A stretch of DNA of 64,000 nt. Origin: Membranipora membranacea. Taxonomy: Eukaryota; Bryozoa; Gymnolaemata; Cheilostomatida; Membraniporidae. Under the pieces are notes generated by a model. It did no database searches and was not told the origin of the DNA. It saw nothing but the letters and a program-made list of their open reading frames with translations. Positions 49,154 to 62,200 of this stretch are shown here, in pieces (positions within the stretch are counted from its first letter, which is position 1; every line of letters begins with the position of its first letter). The stretch spans positions 18,016,283 to 18,080,282 of the forward strand of contig OU612066.1 of assembly GCA_914767715.1 (NCBI GenBank), read 5' to 3'. Made by a program: the position numbers and the translations under genes.

Positions 49154-50109
49154 AACAACCAAACTCGCAGCAATAAGCACTCCAAACTGAGCAGGCTTAT
49201 TGTGTTCAGTGACTCAGTCATATCTAATTTTCAGCGATCGCTGATAGTGATAGTGTCTCGTTTGGAAATTTTGCAGCAATCACCGATAGTGGTAGTTTTC
49301 TAGTCTTTGACCCATCCGCAAAATTCAGTATAATCCCACAGTATATTTTTTTTTTGATAAGTAGGTGTAAGAAGTGGTTAGCTTACATTGCTCTACTAAT
49401 TTGATTAATTTTAACGTATCTGCAACCAGTCATATCTAACTTTGCAATGCTCGCTGATAGTGGTAGTGTTTTTAATTTTTGTCGTGCCCACAACAGCAAT
49501 AGTGGTAGCCGTTAGCCTTGGTCGTGCCTTCAAAAATTTGTATAATCCCGCAGTAACAGCCCTCTGTTTTGTCATGTAGTGATAAAAGTGGTTAAGTAAA
49601 GGGCTGTATTTGTTTTGATAATTTTTATCTCATAAATTAAAACAGATCTAATATAATTTGGCTGGTATTATACCCTGCGTGTCTTGATTTACTATATTAT
49701 TTCATGGATGAGAGATTACCAAAGACTTTATATATATATATATGTCACTTACCCTAGCTTCATCATACATACATATCTGGAGTTGGCATACTCAATTTAC
49801 AGCACAGATCTATGCTTCCTCATGAAGCGACAATAAAATTTGCAGTAAAATCTTTTAACAAGGAATCCAAGCTGAGCAGGTTGTGCTCAGTCATGACTAG
49901 GAATATTTATGCAAAAATCTATGATGATGGTGGTGGTGCTTTGATCTGGCTCATCCAAAAAAATATTTGTGATACTGTGTTGTGGGTATTCTGTGCATTT
50001 GAATAGTAGTGGTAGAAGTGTTAAGAGTAGACGGCTGTATTTGTTTCAATATTTATTGGCTAATGATTGTAACTTATCAGGTCTGTTCTCGCTTTGGATT
50101 CGCCTAACT

Positions 50110-53002
50110 CAGTGACTTATATGGATTTTGTAGTTCAATACCTGCAGGAATTATCATCTCCTTGTTTGCATAAATATTTAAACCAGAGTTATTACCCCAC
50201 AAATTTTACATACATATAGAAAGTCTTTTGTTCTGCTAAACAAAATCCACAAGAAATTTAGAAGAATAGAAACAAAAGACAGTGGATATTCTAGTTTGTA
50301 TCAACTGATTTGTCTGTTGATTGAAAGCCCAGCAGTTTTGAATTTAACACGCTATACTAAAATCAAGTGACGATGTTAATTCCATGTATCCAATTTGGCA
50401 CTCAAATGATGCCCCACCAACATATGGAAACATTGTCATTTTGAAATAGTATCCAATGCACACAAAATTTTGCTATACTGAACTATTACAAAGCAAAAGT
50501 AATGGAGACAAATTCATGCAGCAGCAGTGAATTTTTGTCAATTCTAACTTTAATAAGATCCAAAAATTAACAAGTGATATTATCAATACACACAATTACT
50601 GCTCAATTAAATTTGATTTTGATTCTGCAAGGTTTTGGTAGCTTTGGTCTTAGCCTTGCATAGTATTTTTAAATCAGCCTATCGTATACCATGCTCACTG
50701 AGTTGGAACTTTATCGACAGAGGACTTGGGACTAGGAGTTATAAAGTTTCCTTAAACAAACTTGTCAAATTGATGATAATCTAGAGCAGCGGCATTTAAC
50801 TCAGGATGGCAGCATTAGAGCTGCAACAACTTAGTATCCAATAGTTTCCTCTACTCTTTTTTCTCTATGATACTTTTAAATTTCTTGCCACAAGTTGGTA
50901 TTACTGGTATGTGGGGTAGAGTCAATAGTGTATTCGTCGGAAGGGCTTTTAGGGGGCTTGACCCTATACCAATTTTCAGCGTGTCAATTTTGAAAATCCT
51001 CTTGAAACCTCTTAAACCTTTAATAACCAGGCGCCCAGAGGGGCCATTGTGAGATTGGTTGGGATTATGAATGGATTAGGCTGGTTGATATGGTGTGATT
51101 TGCCAATTCTTACATGTTTTGAGGTTAAGATGTCATCAATGAGTTTTAAACTGATATTTTTGACATAAGGTAGGCTATGGCCAGAAATGTGATATTGCCG
51201 CTGTCTGAATCATATTCAAGCAAGTCTCAATTTAAGATGCCCGTCGAATGAAATAACACCCATGCATAATGTTCGTGCAGCAAAGTCAAATCATCAAGCA
51301 GCTCATGAATGAGCTCCCTAATTCGATCGGCCGATCGATAATTTTCCTTCCAAAATGGGCTGGAACACATTAAACTACCTCTATTCCTCAGATAGTTCCT
51401 CAATATCCTTCCCTGCGGGAAGACTTTCCAATGCATTTCCTGTACCCAGCCTGGTTTGCCTATACAAAATCCATGGATACAGCCCTGGGTAGAATATGCA
51501 GAGCAGTGCAATAGCCAATTACCATGATTTTCCCTTGGACTGCCCTTAAACTACTGCTGCCACTCATGCAAATTTGTGCTCATTAAATTCTGCATAGCTC
51601 CAAGATAATTAATTGAGACTTAAATCTCATAACTGTCACCTAATGGACAAATAATTTGCACAAACTGATCTTCAAAATCAGGGCATGAAATCTACGCACC
51701 AGCCTATGACGTGTACAGTGTGCACTAGTAAGACGATAACTACGTCACCTGATGCGGTAGATAATTAATTTTATACCTTAATTTTGACGATCAGTTTGTG
51801 CAAATTATTTGCTCATTAGGTGACAATGCTGAGATTGCAGCCTCATTTTATTAGTTTTATTAGTAATCAAGTGTTTACAGCTGAGAAGAAATGTGTTTCC
51901 CTGATCTGACAAAACACTAGAGTCTAGAAGTTTTGAAATATTACAACATAATGCAGTGGAATTGCTGTGTGTGCCCCTGTACAATGTCAAATGGTATGAG
52001 ATACAATGCTTGGATGCTGCTTGAATTTGCTACTCTGCGACAGGGATTTGCGAGATCTTGTTACTATTGTCATTGCTAATAGTGTTGCTTGATGTGTAAA
52101 TTTGCTGTAAGGTTGTGATCTGTGCAAGATACTGAAACTTGGTGGCCTGAAAGTGGAAGAGGCAAGCTCATAAGACAAATTATCTTACAGGTATTAAAAA
52201 ATGAAGAGTGTACTGTGATCACATTAACCCCCATTCATGTGTACTGAAATGACTAAGGTAAAATATTGAAAAAATCTGCCGGTTCCTGTTTTAGAATCCT
52301 CTGTCATGTTGAGGTTTCTAAAATTACTGGTTTATCTATCATACCTAAGTAATTTTTATATTCTGCTTTCACAATTAAATAAGGGTTCCATCTTCATTTT
52401 AGGAACAATAATCTAAGTCAGCATTCGATGCTCATAATCTGTTATCATTTTAAGTAATGCCAAGTTAGAAGACAAGACTACAGGTTCACATCAAATCTTT
52501 ATTGTGATATTAATTTTGTTACATTGTATTGTGCTGAGTGTGAGGCCTCTATACGATTCAATGCTTTTCATTGTTTCAACATTTGGTAAACAAAGGAATC
52601 CTTTATATGCTATGCCTAGTTCTATACAATAGAGGATAAATGTACCATGTCAGCTTGCATCAAAAGTTTATATGAGAAAACTGAGAATAAATTTTAAGAA
52701 ATGCTGCATTAAATGAAGGGAAATACCGATCGAGTGACCCAAAATGTTTCATATATTGATATCGTCATAATGTGGTTAGCAAAAAAATTTGACGCTTCTA
52801 GCATAATGTAGAAGTGCATTTTAATTGAGTCATCTGGTTGAAAGATAATTTTTTGCCAACATTTCATCATTTTTTATGAAATTCATGATTTTTTGCATTC
52901 ATTTCGTGGATTAAATAGCAATTCAACCACCAAGCCTGGACAATAACTTTCAATCAATTTGTGATAGTTTCTGCATCAAATATAAAAAATGTAGGGGGAA
53001 AT
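50110..53002. other. Transposon interior without recognised genes
   Basis: Only short frames on either strand, none resembling a transposase. Contains a nested MITE (51635-51824). Confidence 0.5.
51635..51824. mobile_element. MITE nested in the P-like element
   Basis: Ends GTCACCTAATG and CATTAGGTGAC with about 44-bp inverted arms (..caaataatttgcacaaactgatc.. / ..gatcagtttgtgcaaattattt..) and a 100-bp core. Confidence 0.85.
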
Positions 53003-53286
53003 AACGAGAAAACCATATAAGTCACTGAGAAGGAGTCAATTTTTTATACCATCTCGTGCGGAAAGGTCTTTTACATAAACTCACAAATTTTCTCTGTGTT
53101 TAAATAATTAGGAGCCGGACAAGAGCTGATATCATGCGCGGCGTCTCTTGATTCTTCACATTATTTCATTGAATGGTATATAGTAAACTATGGCTCACAG
53201 CACAAACTAATTACGTCATGTCGTGCTATTTAAGTGGGACAGTATTGAATGCTATTGGCCTGTCTAGGTAGTATATTAAGTCTATG

Positions 53287-53294
53287 TCATTGAC
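53287..53294 (+). repeat. Right target-site duplication TCATTGAC
   Basis: Matches 48115-48122 exactly. Confidence 0.85.
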
Positions 53295-53697
53295 TGACTG
53301 ATCGGTTTTGTTCTGATTGGGCAATGGCTAATAAGATGAAGCTCAACACACAGAAAACAAAATCACTAAACATCTCTCTACGGAAAGAATTAATAATGAA
53401 AAACAATCTCACAATCGATTGCTCCAACATAGAAAATAATAATAATAATAAATTCAAATAATGAACTATAATAAGCAAAATAAAATAATAACCAATAGTT
53501 AATGAATAAAAATAGAAAATTCAAAAAATTATTCAGAATAATAAAGAAAAGAATTGATGAAAATGCATATACAAAGGCAATTTAGGCAACTTCAATCCGC
53601 TTGCAGTGTACATCCCAAAAATATAGTTAATGAGAAAAAAAACATTTTGCATTGATGTTCTTGAGATCTAATGCTCATAGCTCTGATCTTCAATCTT

Positions 53698-56600
53698 TTA
53701 TGTATCTTTTGCTAATACAGTAACAGTACTTGTTTGGCGTTCATAATTTGTATGCAGTTTCAACTCCATCTTATCAGAAATGACAGTCACAAAAATATTT
53801 CCGTGTAGATGTGATGCCTGCTTTGTTTTGCTCTCCTCTTTTGCATCAACATCCAGTGTCTCCTTTTGAGCCAAAACTTCTCTTTGGTCAATGACATACA
53901 CATCATGAGCGTACTCCGGAACACCAGATTCAGTAATACAACTTTTGTTGTCACAGAGCACATACTGACTTTCAATTTGCTCCTCAGGATGATTTGACAT
54001 TGGTAAGGCCAAATGTGGTGTGGGATGGGGTAGCTTATTCACTGGGTTACCATGTACTAACACTGTTGTTTTGGATGATTGGTGGCTATGGCCTAGTACC
54101 TCAACATAGTATGGGTCATTTTTTTGAGTGACAGACGGCTTACAATCATATTCTAAGGCCTCAGGTACAGGGAGAAAACTGGGGTTATCACAATATGGGT
54201 CTTCATTTTGCATGTTTCGCTGTCGAGCAGTTTGGAGAGACAGTCGTGGTCTTGGACGGGGTGGCGTTGTCTGAGGATTGACACAAAAAGGGTAGGGTCT
54301 GTTTATTTGCTGATCAATCCTCGGTAGTGACAGCCGTGGTCTGGCACGGCGAGGCGCTACAGGAGGCCTCCCATCTTTCACTGCTGATAATTTTGTTATC
54401 GATCCTTCCTTGTAATAGTCAAGAACATCAGCATAGCAGTAATCATCTGATTCTGAGGCACCATTCTGAGCTCGATGTACCTGAACTGTGGAATCTCTAG
54501 ACTGTGGTAGAGGAGGAAGTGGCCTGTCTTTGAAGACTCTTATACAGTCAGACCTTTCCACACCTGTTTCAGCTCTACTCTCTTCAATGCCGGTCACTCC
54601 TTCATCTTCTGTTTCCCTGCTATATGAGCTCAGCTCCACTTCTGAAAACATTGACAAAGTGAGTTAGTGCTTTGTTGACTATGTGGTGACTTTGTGAATT
54701 TTATTCATCAGCACATTAGTGTGTTGGCGACTTATAATATAAATCGCGCTCACCCTAAGGTGCCGATGAATAATTATTTTCATGATTAATATTTTCGCAG
54801 ATTTGTCCTCCCATACCTATGAAAAGATGACTTCTTATCATGAATGAAACCTTGTGGTTACATTTCTTCCTAGTGTTTAGCGCCCTTTGTTTGTAAATTC
54901 TTTGCGTGGATTTGGAATACTCTTCATGAAAACAACAAATATATATGTCGTCATCCACCGGTATGTCAATTATATGCAACTACTATTGATAAAAAACCAA
55001 ATCATCGTCATTCTATAATTGACTTTCCATTGCTATCACCATACGCAAAGTTGATATTACATGTTCAGGGTAGAACTTCAAAACACTTAGTTGGTTTGGT
55101 ATATAAGTCAATATAAGGATATTAGCACACATTTACTGGAACCAACCTTCAAAAGTATTGACAGAGTGGGAGGGATTCCTGTGTGTCCTCTGAGTTGCCT
55201 TATTTAAAGTTCGTCTTTTCATGTTTCTAGCGCGGAGGCAGAAAACAATCAGGGCTATTCCCGATAAACAAATTATCACTGATCCTACAGTACACCCAAC
55301 TATGACACCTGAAAACACAATGACACATGTAAGTTCATATTACTATTAGCTGTTCTATGACTTATCAGTTCGCATATCATCAAATAGCCTGATGATGATT
55401 GTCAAATTTTTAACCATCATGCAATACTAACCTGGATTTGTATTTTCCCATTTCCAACAATAAATGGAATATCATTCTTTTATAAGCAATAGAATGGATT
55501 GAGCCACCGCTTGCCACTTGTCAGAAGATTAAATTTTATACAGCCTAAATAAATGGTGTATCAGAGAATTTATATCACCATGCATGATATAATAAGATAT
55601 ACTACACTTACCTGTGTCTGTGGAGCCTTTGTTTGGAGAGGTACTGGTTGAAATATTAGATACTGTCGAATTGTCATTATCATAGAAAACGCTGACTGCA
55701 AAATCAACAATTTCATCAATGAACATAACTCTAATAGATTGGTGTTCTCTTCAAAAAAAGCGCAGACACTACTTTCATGAAACTTTATATTAGCAAAACT
55801 GTTGCAGATTGAAATGAGTTTGCAAAGATATTTATACTAGCATAATTTAAACTGAGTGGATTTTCAACATTTTTAATGATGTTATAGTACAACTAGCATT
55901 TAAAATTTTCAGGGATTTTCCCTTGAATTCTCCCTGCATTATATGCTTGCTTAAAAATTCAAAAACAGACTCAACTTCTGTAACAATGACTTACCATTAT
56001 ACTCGAGGGTGATAATCTGACCTTGTCCTCTTTCAATAGCGTACAAGTTTTTCCCTCTGGTTTGATAATCGGCCAAAACTGGTACAAGCAAGTTCTGTAT
56101 GATTGCAGGGCAAACTGGTCACTCCCTCTGCTACCATGGTGTAGTCTCCAGTATCTGTGTTGACAAGAAGCATCTGTTGGGCTTTGGTTACACAGAGCAG
56201 TGCCTTTTCACCAACACTAACAGCTTGCAAAATTATACCAGGATTGCCATTTAGACCGACATGGGTGATCTCTGATCTCAAAAAGTCCACTTGACTGACT
56301 GTAACGTTTGTGTTGCCTTGAATTGTAAACGCCCCGGAGAAATTATAGTTTAATGCCATCGCAGATATGTTTCCAAAAGAGCTCATGAGATGGAATGGGG
56401 TAGTTGAGAAGTTATCAGAGAGGTTAACTTGGTAGATTGTTGAGGCAGCAGTGTAGTATGCAAGATTACTGGCAGAATCTACAGAAGTTGGTCCAAAAGA
56501 AATCGATTCAAGGTGACTGCAGTTTAACGTTGTTTGATTTGGTTGGTTGTCGCAGAAAGATTCGGGTAAGTTGATTGTTTTGTTGTCCTTCTCTCCAGTG

Positions 56601-58676
56601 AAATGAATCTTCACTGCCGTTTCTTCTCTGACAAGAAATGATTCCTTGCCAATCTGTTGGAAGCTTTCGATTTTTTCATCGGTTGTCAGGATCCATCTTG
56701 ACTTTTGTTGTGTTTTGCTCCTACTGTAAATTTCTGTACCCAGTGAGAAGTAGAACTTGGCATCAAAATATCTGTCCGGCTGAATTGCTTTGATGCGCCT
56801 GAATTCTGTCAAGTTAACATCCGATTTGTGGGTAACTTCAAGGTTCAGAATCATGCTGAAAAGTTAAAAAGATTACTTGAATAATTCTCAAAGACCTATG
56901 GATTATATAGTAAGGCAGTTACTTAGGACAAATTTATGTAAGATTTGCATGGTGAAAAATCCAAAGTTCCTTCGTGGAAGAATGATTGATGGTGTTAAGA
57001 TTTGATGGCACAACTCCAACACCTTGCTATGAGAGGAAATGAGATTAAAGTCATTTCTAAAAAAAAATTTTGCACTTGATGTGTGTGTTTGTGTGTGAGT
57101 TTAGGCTGGTCCAGACGACATTGGGATGTCAAACACAGTATCTGGAAAGTTGCAAACTTGAAAGATACTGTCCCAGACTCGCTTTTATTGCTGGGATCGC
57201 GTCAATTTCATGTTCATATCGACTGGAACGGCTATCCGGGATTACTGTCTGGGAAAATGTGGACCAGCCTTTAAGATTGCTATGTGATTCAAGTACACAG
57301 GCTGAAATACCTGAAGTACAGCTTCTCTGCATCGAAATATATCATATCACAAATAGCATTATGACTACAAGAGCTCAGCGCTATTTTGCAGCAAACCCAT
57401 GACACCATGAACCATCTAAAACCATGGAGTCATTTCTCCTCGATCCCCTATAACTTGCATTTTGTTTAACATTGAGTCTGAGAACAAGTCAGTTATGACA
57501 GAATAGCAGTGACATAATATTATTATATTATGTCACTGCTATTCTGTCATAACTGATAGGTGAACCGACAGGAGAGCTGGAGACTACAAAATCGTGACCT
57601 CAATATATCCCAATAATATTGACCATTATATACCCTACTTCAGTAGCTATGCCTGGTAAAGCTAGATAAATACTAGAAATAAACCAACCAACCTGAATAA
57701 ACTAACTCTGTGGTTTTGGTACATGAGTCAGCATTTTGAAACAGACACAAGAAACACTGATACGGGTGATTTTACATCGCAATTTCAAATCATCGATAGA
57801 AATATAAATAACATTGTATAGGCAACTCCAACCTTTTCAGATACAAACCTCTTTGATCAATTTACCCACGGAGTTTGGTTTTTAAACTCCCTGACATACC
57901 CCTTGAATCAGTTAAGGGGCAACATATAGTGAGTAACAACCATTTCATCATGACTTGAATAATAACCACCGCCGAGGTCATCATCAGTTTATAAACCAAC
58001 TTCATTTATTGAAGGTCATGAGGATTAGGGTCAAGATAATACAAGAGATAGGAGAAAGTTAATGCGTTAAATATTCATCAATCAGTTACACAGAGTCTGT
58101 TTGAAGTCAAAAGCAAGTTACATACTTTGATACTCGAGCCGTCGATGCAGTTTTGTAGTTGAGACTATTGTTAGAGGCTTCTCCAGTCAATCCACACCAC
58201 AATACGAGTAGGAACTACAAACAATACATAATAATAGTAAGTTAATCAGTTTTATTGACTTAGTAAGTTAATCTTAGAAGAAAGAACATAAGTAATTATT
58301 ATAAACATATGTAAACACTAAGTTTGTGAAACAAAAATAAGGATTGGTATTATGCCAAAAGGGTTAAAAAAAATTATGTGCAATCCAACATAGAATGAAC
58401 TGAACGAAGCTTGGTCAGTCCAGTTATCCAAAATTGGAATAAGTAAGTTTTAATCAGATTAATCCGCTGCGCCTTCTATCAGCCATTTGAGACTTTGATT
58501 GAGTTGATATTAATGAGTTGATGAATTAATCTAATCAATCACACAGTTAGAGCAAGGAACAACAGCGTTACTCATCGGTTAGAGCATCTCACTTTTGTCA
58601 GATGTAAACATAAATGCAATGATAACACAACTACAATAATGCCTACCTGGATGATGTTTGCTACATTCCGTACCAT
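53698..58676 (-). pseudogene. R-B: receptor-like gene with ectodomain frameshift (unit U6)
   Basis: Exons, minus strand: 58676-58647, 58214-58126, 56855-55995, 55695-55612, 55308-55147 and 54641-53698, one-to-one with R-A. Exon 3 is 17 bases shorter than in R-A: one codon near 56420 plus about 14 bases near 56090. The latter shifts the frame and gives TGA at 56035-56033, leaving a 313-aa product with signal peptide and most of the ectodomain but no TM or tail. Beyond the deletion the original frame is still open through the linker, TM and a complete 314-codon tail (PLPPLP, RPPVAPRRARPR, DDYCYADV, DPYYVEVL, SQYVLC), so the lesion is recent, or the gene now makes a soluble form, or it is an assembly error. 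Confidence 0.83.
57490..57555. repeat. Perfect 31-bp-arm hairpin in R-B intron 2
   Basis: cagttatgacagaatagcag.. with exact complement ..attctgtcataactg around a 4-base loop. The R-A counterpart (40374-40438) is imperfect. Confidence 0.93.
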
Positions 58677-58793
58677 TCTGCTAATTCTTACTGTCAAGGA
58701 AGTCGAACTAAGAAAAGCCTGTCGAGGCAACTTTACGTGAACCATGTAACAAAAGCTATACTCAAAATGCTCAAACAATAGAATCAATCAACG

Positions 58794-58850
58794 TTTTATA
58801 CCACCTCTAGGCATGATCCTAATGTTTGAGCCACCACAACTCTGCTCATT
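58794..58850 (-). promoter_or_regulatory. R-B promoter with TATA box
   Basis: Same block as R-A, TATAAAA at 58800-58794 on the minus strand. Confidence 0.7.
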
Positions 58851-59213
58851 TTTTGCAAAAAACTTATAAAGCCTTCAATCCTCTCTTTAAATGTTAATAT
58901 TGTGTTCAAACTAAAATGAAGAACTCTGATTGGGCCTCAGCTTAAGTATTACGCTTTTGACATAACTATATTAGTTTGTGTAAAGGTTGGTGGATTTTAC
59001 ATCACTACGTCAATACTTTCATTAGTATGCAGTAAAAAAGCAATACCCTTTTCTTGTCTTTGGAGAGGATATATGATATCGTTTGAGACCAAAGTCTCTA
59101 AGAACAGGTATAGTATAGGATGACTATGTCCAAAACAGTATAGTTGTCAGTCAAGTGTGATTTGAACCTTTATTATAGTCTAACATGACTTTTTGGAGAA
59201 ACACTGTATTTTA

Positions 59214-62200
59214 CTACCAACAAAACCAAGCATCTGTTGTACACGAGTCCATGGCAGTAAGCCTCACTTTTGGAAATCTGCTTTCAAAAGCACAGAGTAC
59301 ACTCTTCTTTCCCCCAACTGTAAACAGAATAAACAATATATTACAAACAATTATTTAAATATATAGTCACTTATTACATCAATTAGCCCATAATCTAATC
59401 TAAATTAACCAGAACACTATCAAAATATTATGCGAAAGTGTTTTCTATCTCTCCTTGTCTTTCGCAAGTTTGATGCTCAGGAAGAAATGCATGTTGAGTT
59501 TCTGACTTTAAATGATTCGCTATAGGTGAATCAGCTTTCAACATAGCAAGGTTTTCGGTGATGGGTATTGACAACAAACAATACAACAATTACTCTATTT
59601 ATAGCTTACTGCGGTGTTTGATGAGTCTGAAATCGCCAAGTCCACCAACACCGTAAAACTTTCCATAAGGATCATGAATATTTTGGACTTCAAACACGTT
59701 ATCATCACACATCGTCACAAATGGTAAAGGCTTTTCTCGACTTGGCTGGAAGCATATTAAACAGGAATTTATAATTTATGCTTTTGGTGACCCTACCCTT
59801 TAAAATCATGGGTAAAGTTACATTTTAACCTGACATCTTTAGAAAAAAAAAGTAACATGAAAATATGTTTTTCTCTTCATTGTATATTTTATTTTCCCTT
59901 TTGATATTTTAATCGCCGAAACATTCATGTCTGTTTTAGGAAAATACGAAATTGGACAGGAGGCCTTGACTGTGAGAAAAAGCGGGTCCGGAGGGTGAAA
60001 GGGTAAGGATTATTTTTTATGTTTATTCTGCAGATTTGTTAAGTCAAAAGTGTAAAAAAGTATATGGATGTTTTTTACTAGAATATTCCTTTTGCGGGGT
60101 ATCACAGTTTAGAAACAGCACAGAGTGTCCTTCCATTTCCTTCCATTTTTAAACCATCTTGGAAATTAGAAGAACCATACCCAATACATGCTTACCGTTG
60201 CAATAACCTTGTAACCAGATGAAGCTTCTGTCAATTGACCAAGAGAGTACTTTGAATAACCACCGACCCATTTTCGATTGTAAATGTGTATGATGAAAAA
60301 AAGTCTGTTATCACCAGGTAGTTCATACATATCGAAGCTTAAAAATTCATATCTGCTCTCTAAAACAAGAGTAATAAATGAAGGGTCAGGGCTTGCTGTA
60401 CAATATAATAAATCTATGCTCTAGTATTCAATTATGTGATGTTACCCTGTATGCCAAATATCAAAACACAGAATAGTTTTTCCATCATAGTTTGCTTTCA
60501 TTTCAATGCTTGGTCACTTTTCTTCTGATTGTTCTTTATTATTCTTTATTAACTGTATCACAAGTTGATTGCCACAAACATTATGCCAATACTTCATGTG
60601 AGTTTTACATCTTCTGAATTTTACTCTTACAAAACTTAAAGTGCCTAGGAAAGCAAAAAAACAACCACTGTTCATATCAAAGCTTTGCCATTGCAATGAA
60701 CAAAAAAAGTAAATTTTTTCGCACAAGGACTTTATTTAATTATGTAAACTAATTTAAAGTGCGAAAATCCCGAGTCTAGAAGGGTCTACAGTATGTTATC
60801 TCCCCTGTTACGTGTTAACACTAAAATATCTTTGAGTATGCTACCGTCGTCCAATACTGTTTTATGATAATTTCTAGTGTAAGTAGAGCAGCCTTGTAAC
60901 TGTCCTAGGTACGCCCGAGCTAGGCTTACTGTTATACTGTAAGTGGATCATCCTTTAAATGTGAATCCGTAACAGGGGAGATAACATACTGTACACCCTT
61001 CTAGACCCTAGATTTTCGCACTTTAAATTAGATTAAATCAATCAATAATGTCCTTTTTTTACTTTTTTTGTTCATTGCAATGACAAAGCTTTGATATGAA
61101 TAGTGGTTGTTTTTTGCTTTCCTAGACACTTTAATAACGAAAGAATTGAACTGAAGTTAGCTAGTCTGAGCCCCTCAGACTGTTGCCCCTCGCCCGACGG
61201 CCCCCCGGAGTTAGCATACAATGACAACAAATTGATTGCTTCGAAGCATTGAGTCAAGAACTAGACAAGAAGCGATAATTTCTTATGTATCAGTTGATTG
61301 GTGGTGGTCTGTAGTAAAAGGTTGCTAAAACTTAATTATTTTATTTACCATATCTCAGAGGATGTGATATTGTCAACAATATAAACTCTTTGGATACTTC
61401 ATCGAAGGAGGCTGGGTCACTAGAATAATCACCATTCAATTTGCGAATCCTCTCGTGGCTTGTTGCTCTTTCTTCTTTCAACCTTAGTTGGGGGCAGGCA
61501 TCAAAGAGGGTTGTCAATAAACAGTACTTATACAAAATTATGTGACAGAGACTGTACCTTTTCTCAGCCCAAATCCCTCCCTCCGCAGTATTTAATAAAT
61601 GGCTCTTTGGAAGATTATCAATGAGTCCATTTTAGACCTTAGTTTATCAACTGCAACAGGAAGATATAAGTCATGTATCAAACACATCACGGTAAGAAAT
61701 TAGCAGCCGCCGCTTTCATTGATAATGATTGTAGATTAGTTTTATCATTATCATAGGGCTTTTTTGCTGGTTTTTACAAGAAAGTTAATTTTGAACGCAG
61801 GTCTCATGGGGTATTGCTTCCACTTCCAAAATAAGATCTCTTTCTTTAGTACAATGGTTAATAGCCATTCATGCTCAATCATCCATATGCCACGGAATCC
61901 AATGATTCATGTCTTTTGAAAACACAATATGAACAACAGTTTATACGTTGTTGCAAAGCTTGGATAGAATGTAACCTCTATCCATACCAACACTGTTGGA
62001 ATTATGGAGCGGGAAAGCACTGCAGGTCCTTTCCAAATCAAGTGGGGGAGCAACTATACTGTTCAACCATTCGGCAATGAGGTCAGTGGTAAATCTTTTA
62101 CCTTAATTTTTTTTCCACTACCCCTTTTTACGAGCGCCTTAACAAAGAAATCCTAGTAAGATTATGACGGAGAGCTAGTGTCATGTGACGCATGGAAGCA

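Larger units (their letters stand above)
48123..53286. mobile_element. P-element-like transposon, 5.16 kb
   Basis: Ends CATAGACTTAATATACTACC and its complement, with terminal inverted repeats of about 280 bp (48123-48405 / 53003-53286). Flanked by an exact 8-bp duplication, TCATTGAC, the length made by P-superfamily transposases. A second inverted-repeat pair (about 48395-48900 / 49610-50110) folds within it and encloses a THAP-domain ORF. The terminal motif ATTAAGTCTATG recurs internally at 48774-48785 and, mutated, at 49720-49731, so a related element or rearranged end is nested inside. The interior 50110-53000 has no recognisable transposase catalytic region, so the copy is probably non-autonomous. 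It lies between unit U5 and unit U6. Confidence 0.85.

Noticed and set aside
51227-51511. 94-aa minus-strand frame inside the P-like transposon as transposase
   Set aside because: No P-transposase catalytic or GTP-binding motif visible.
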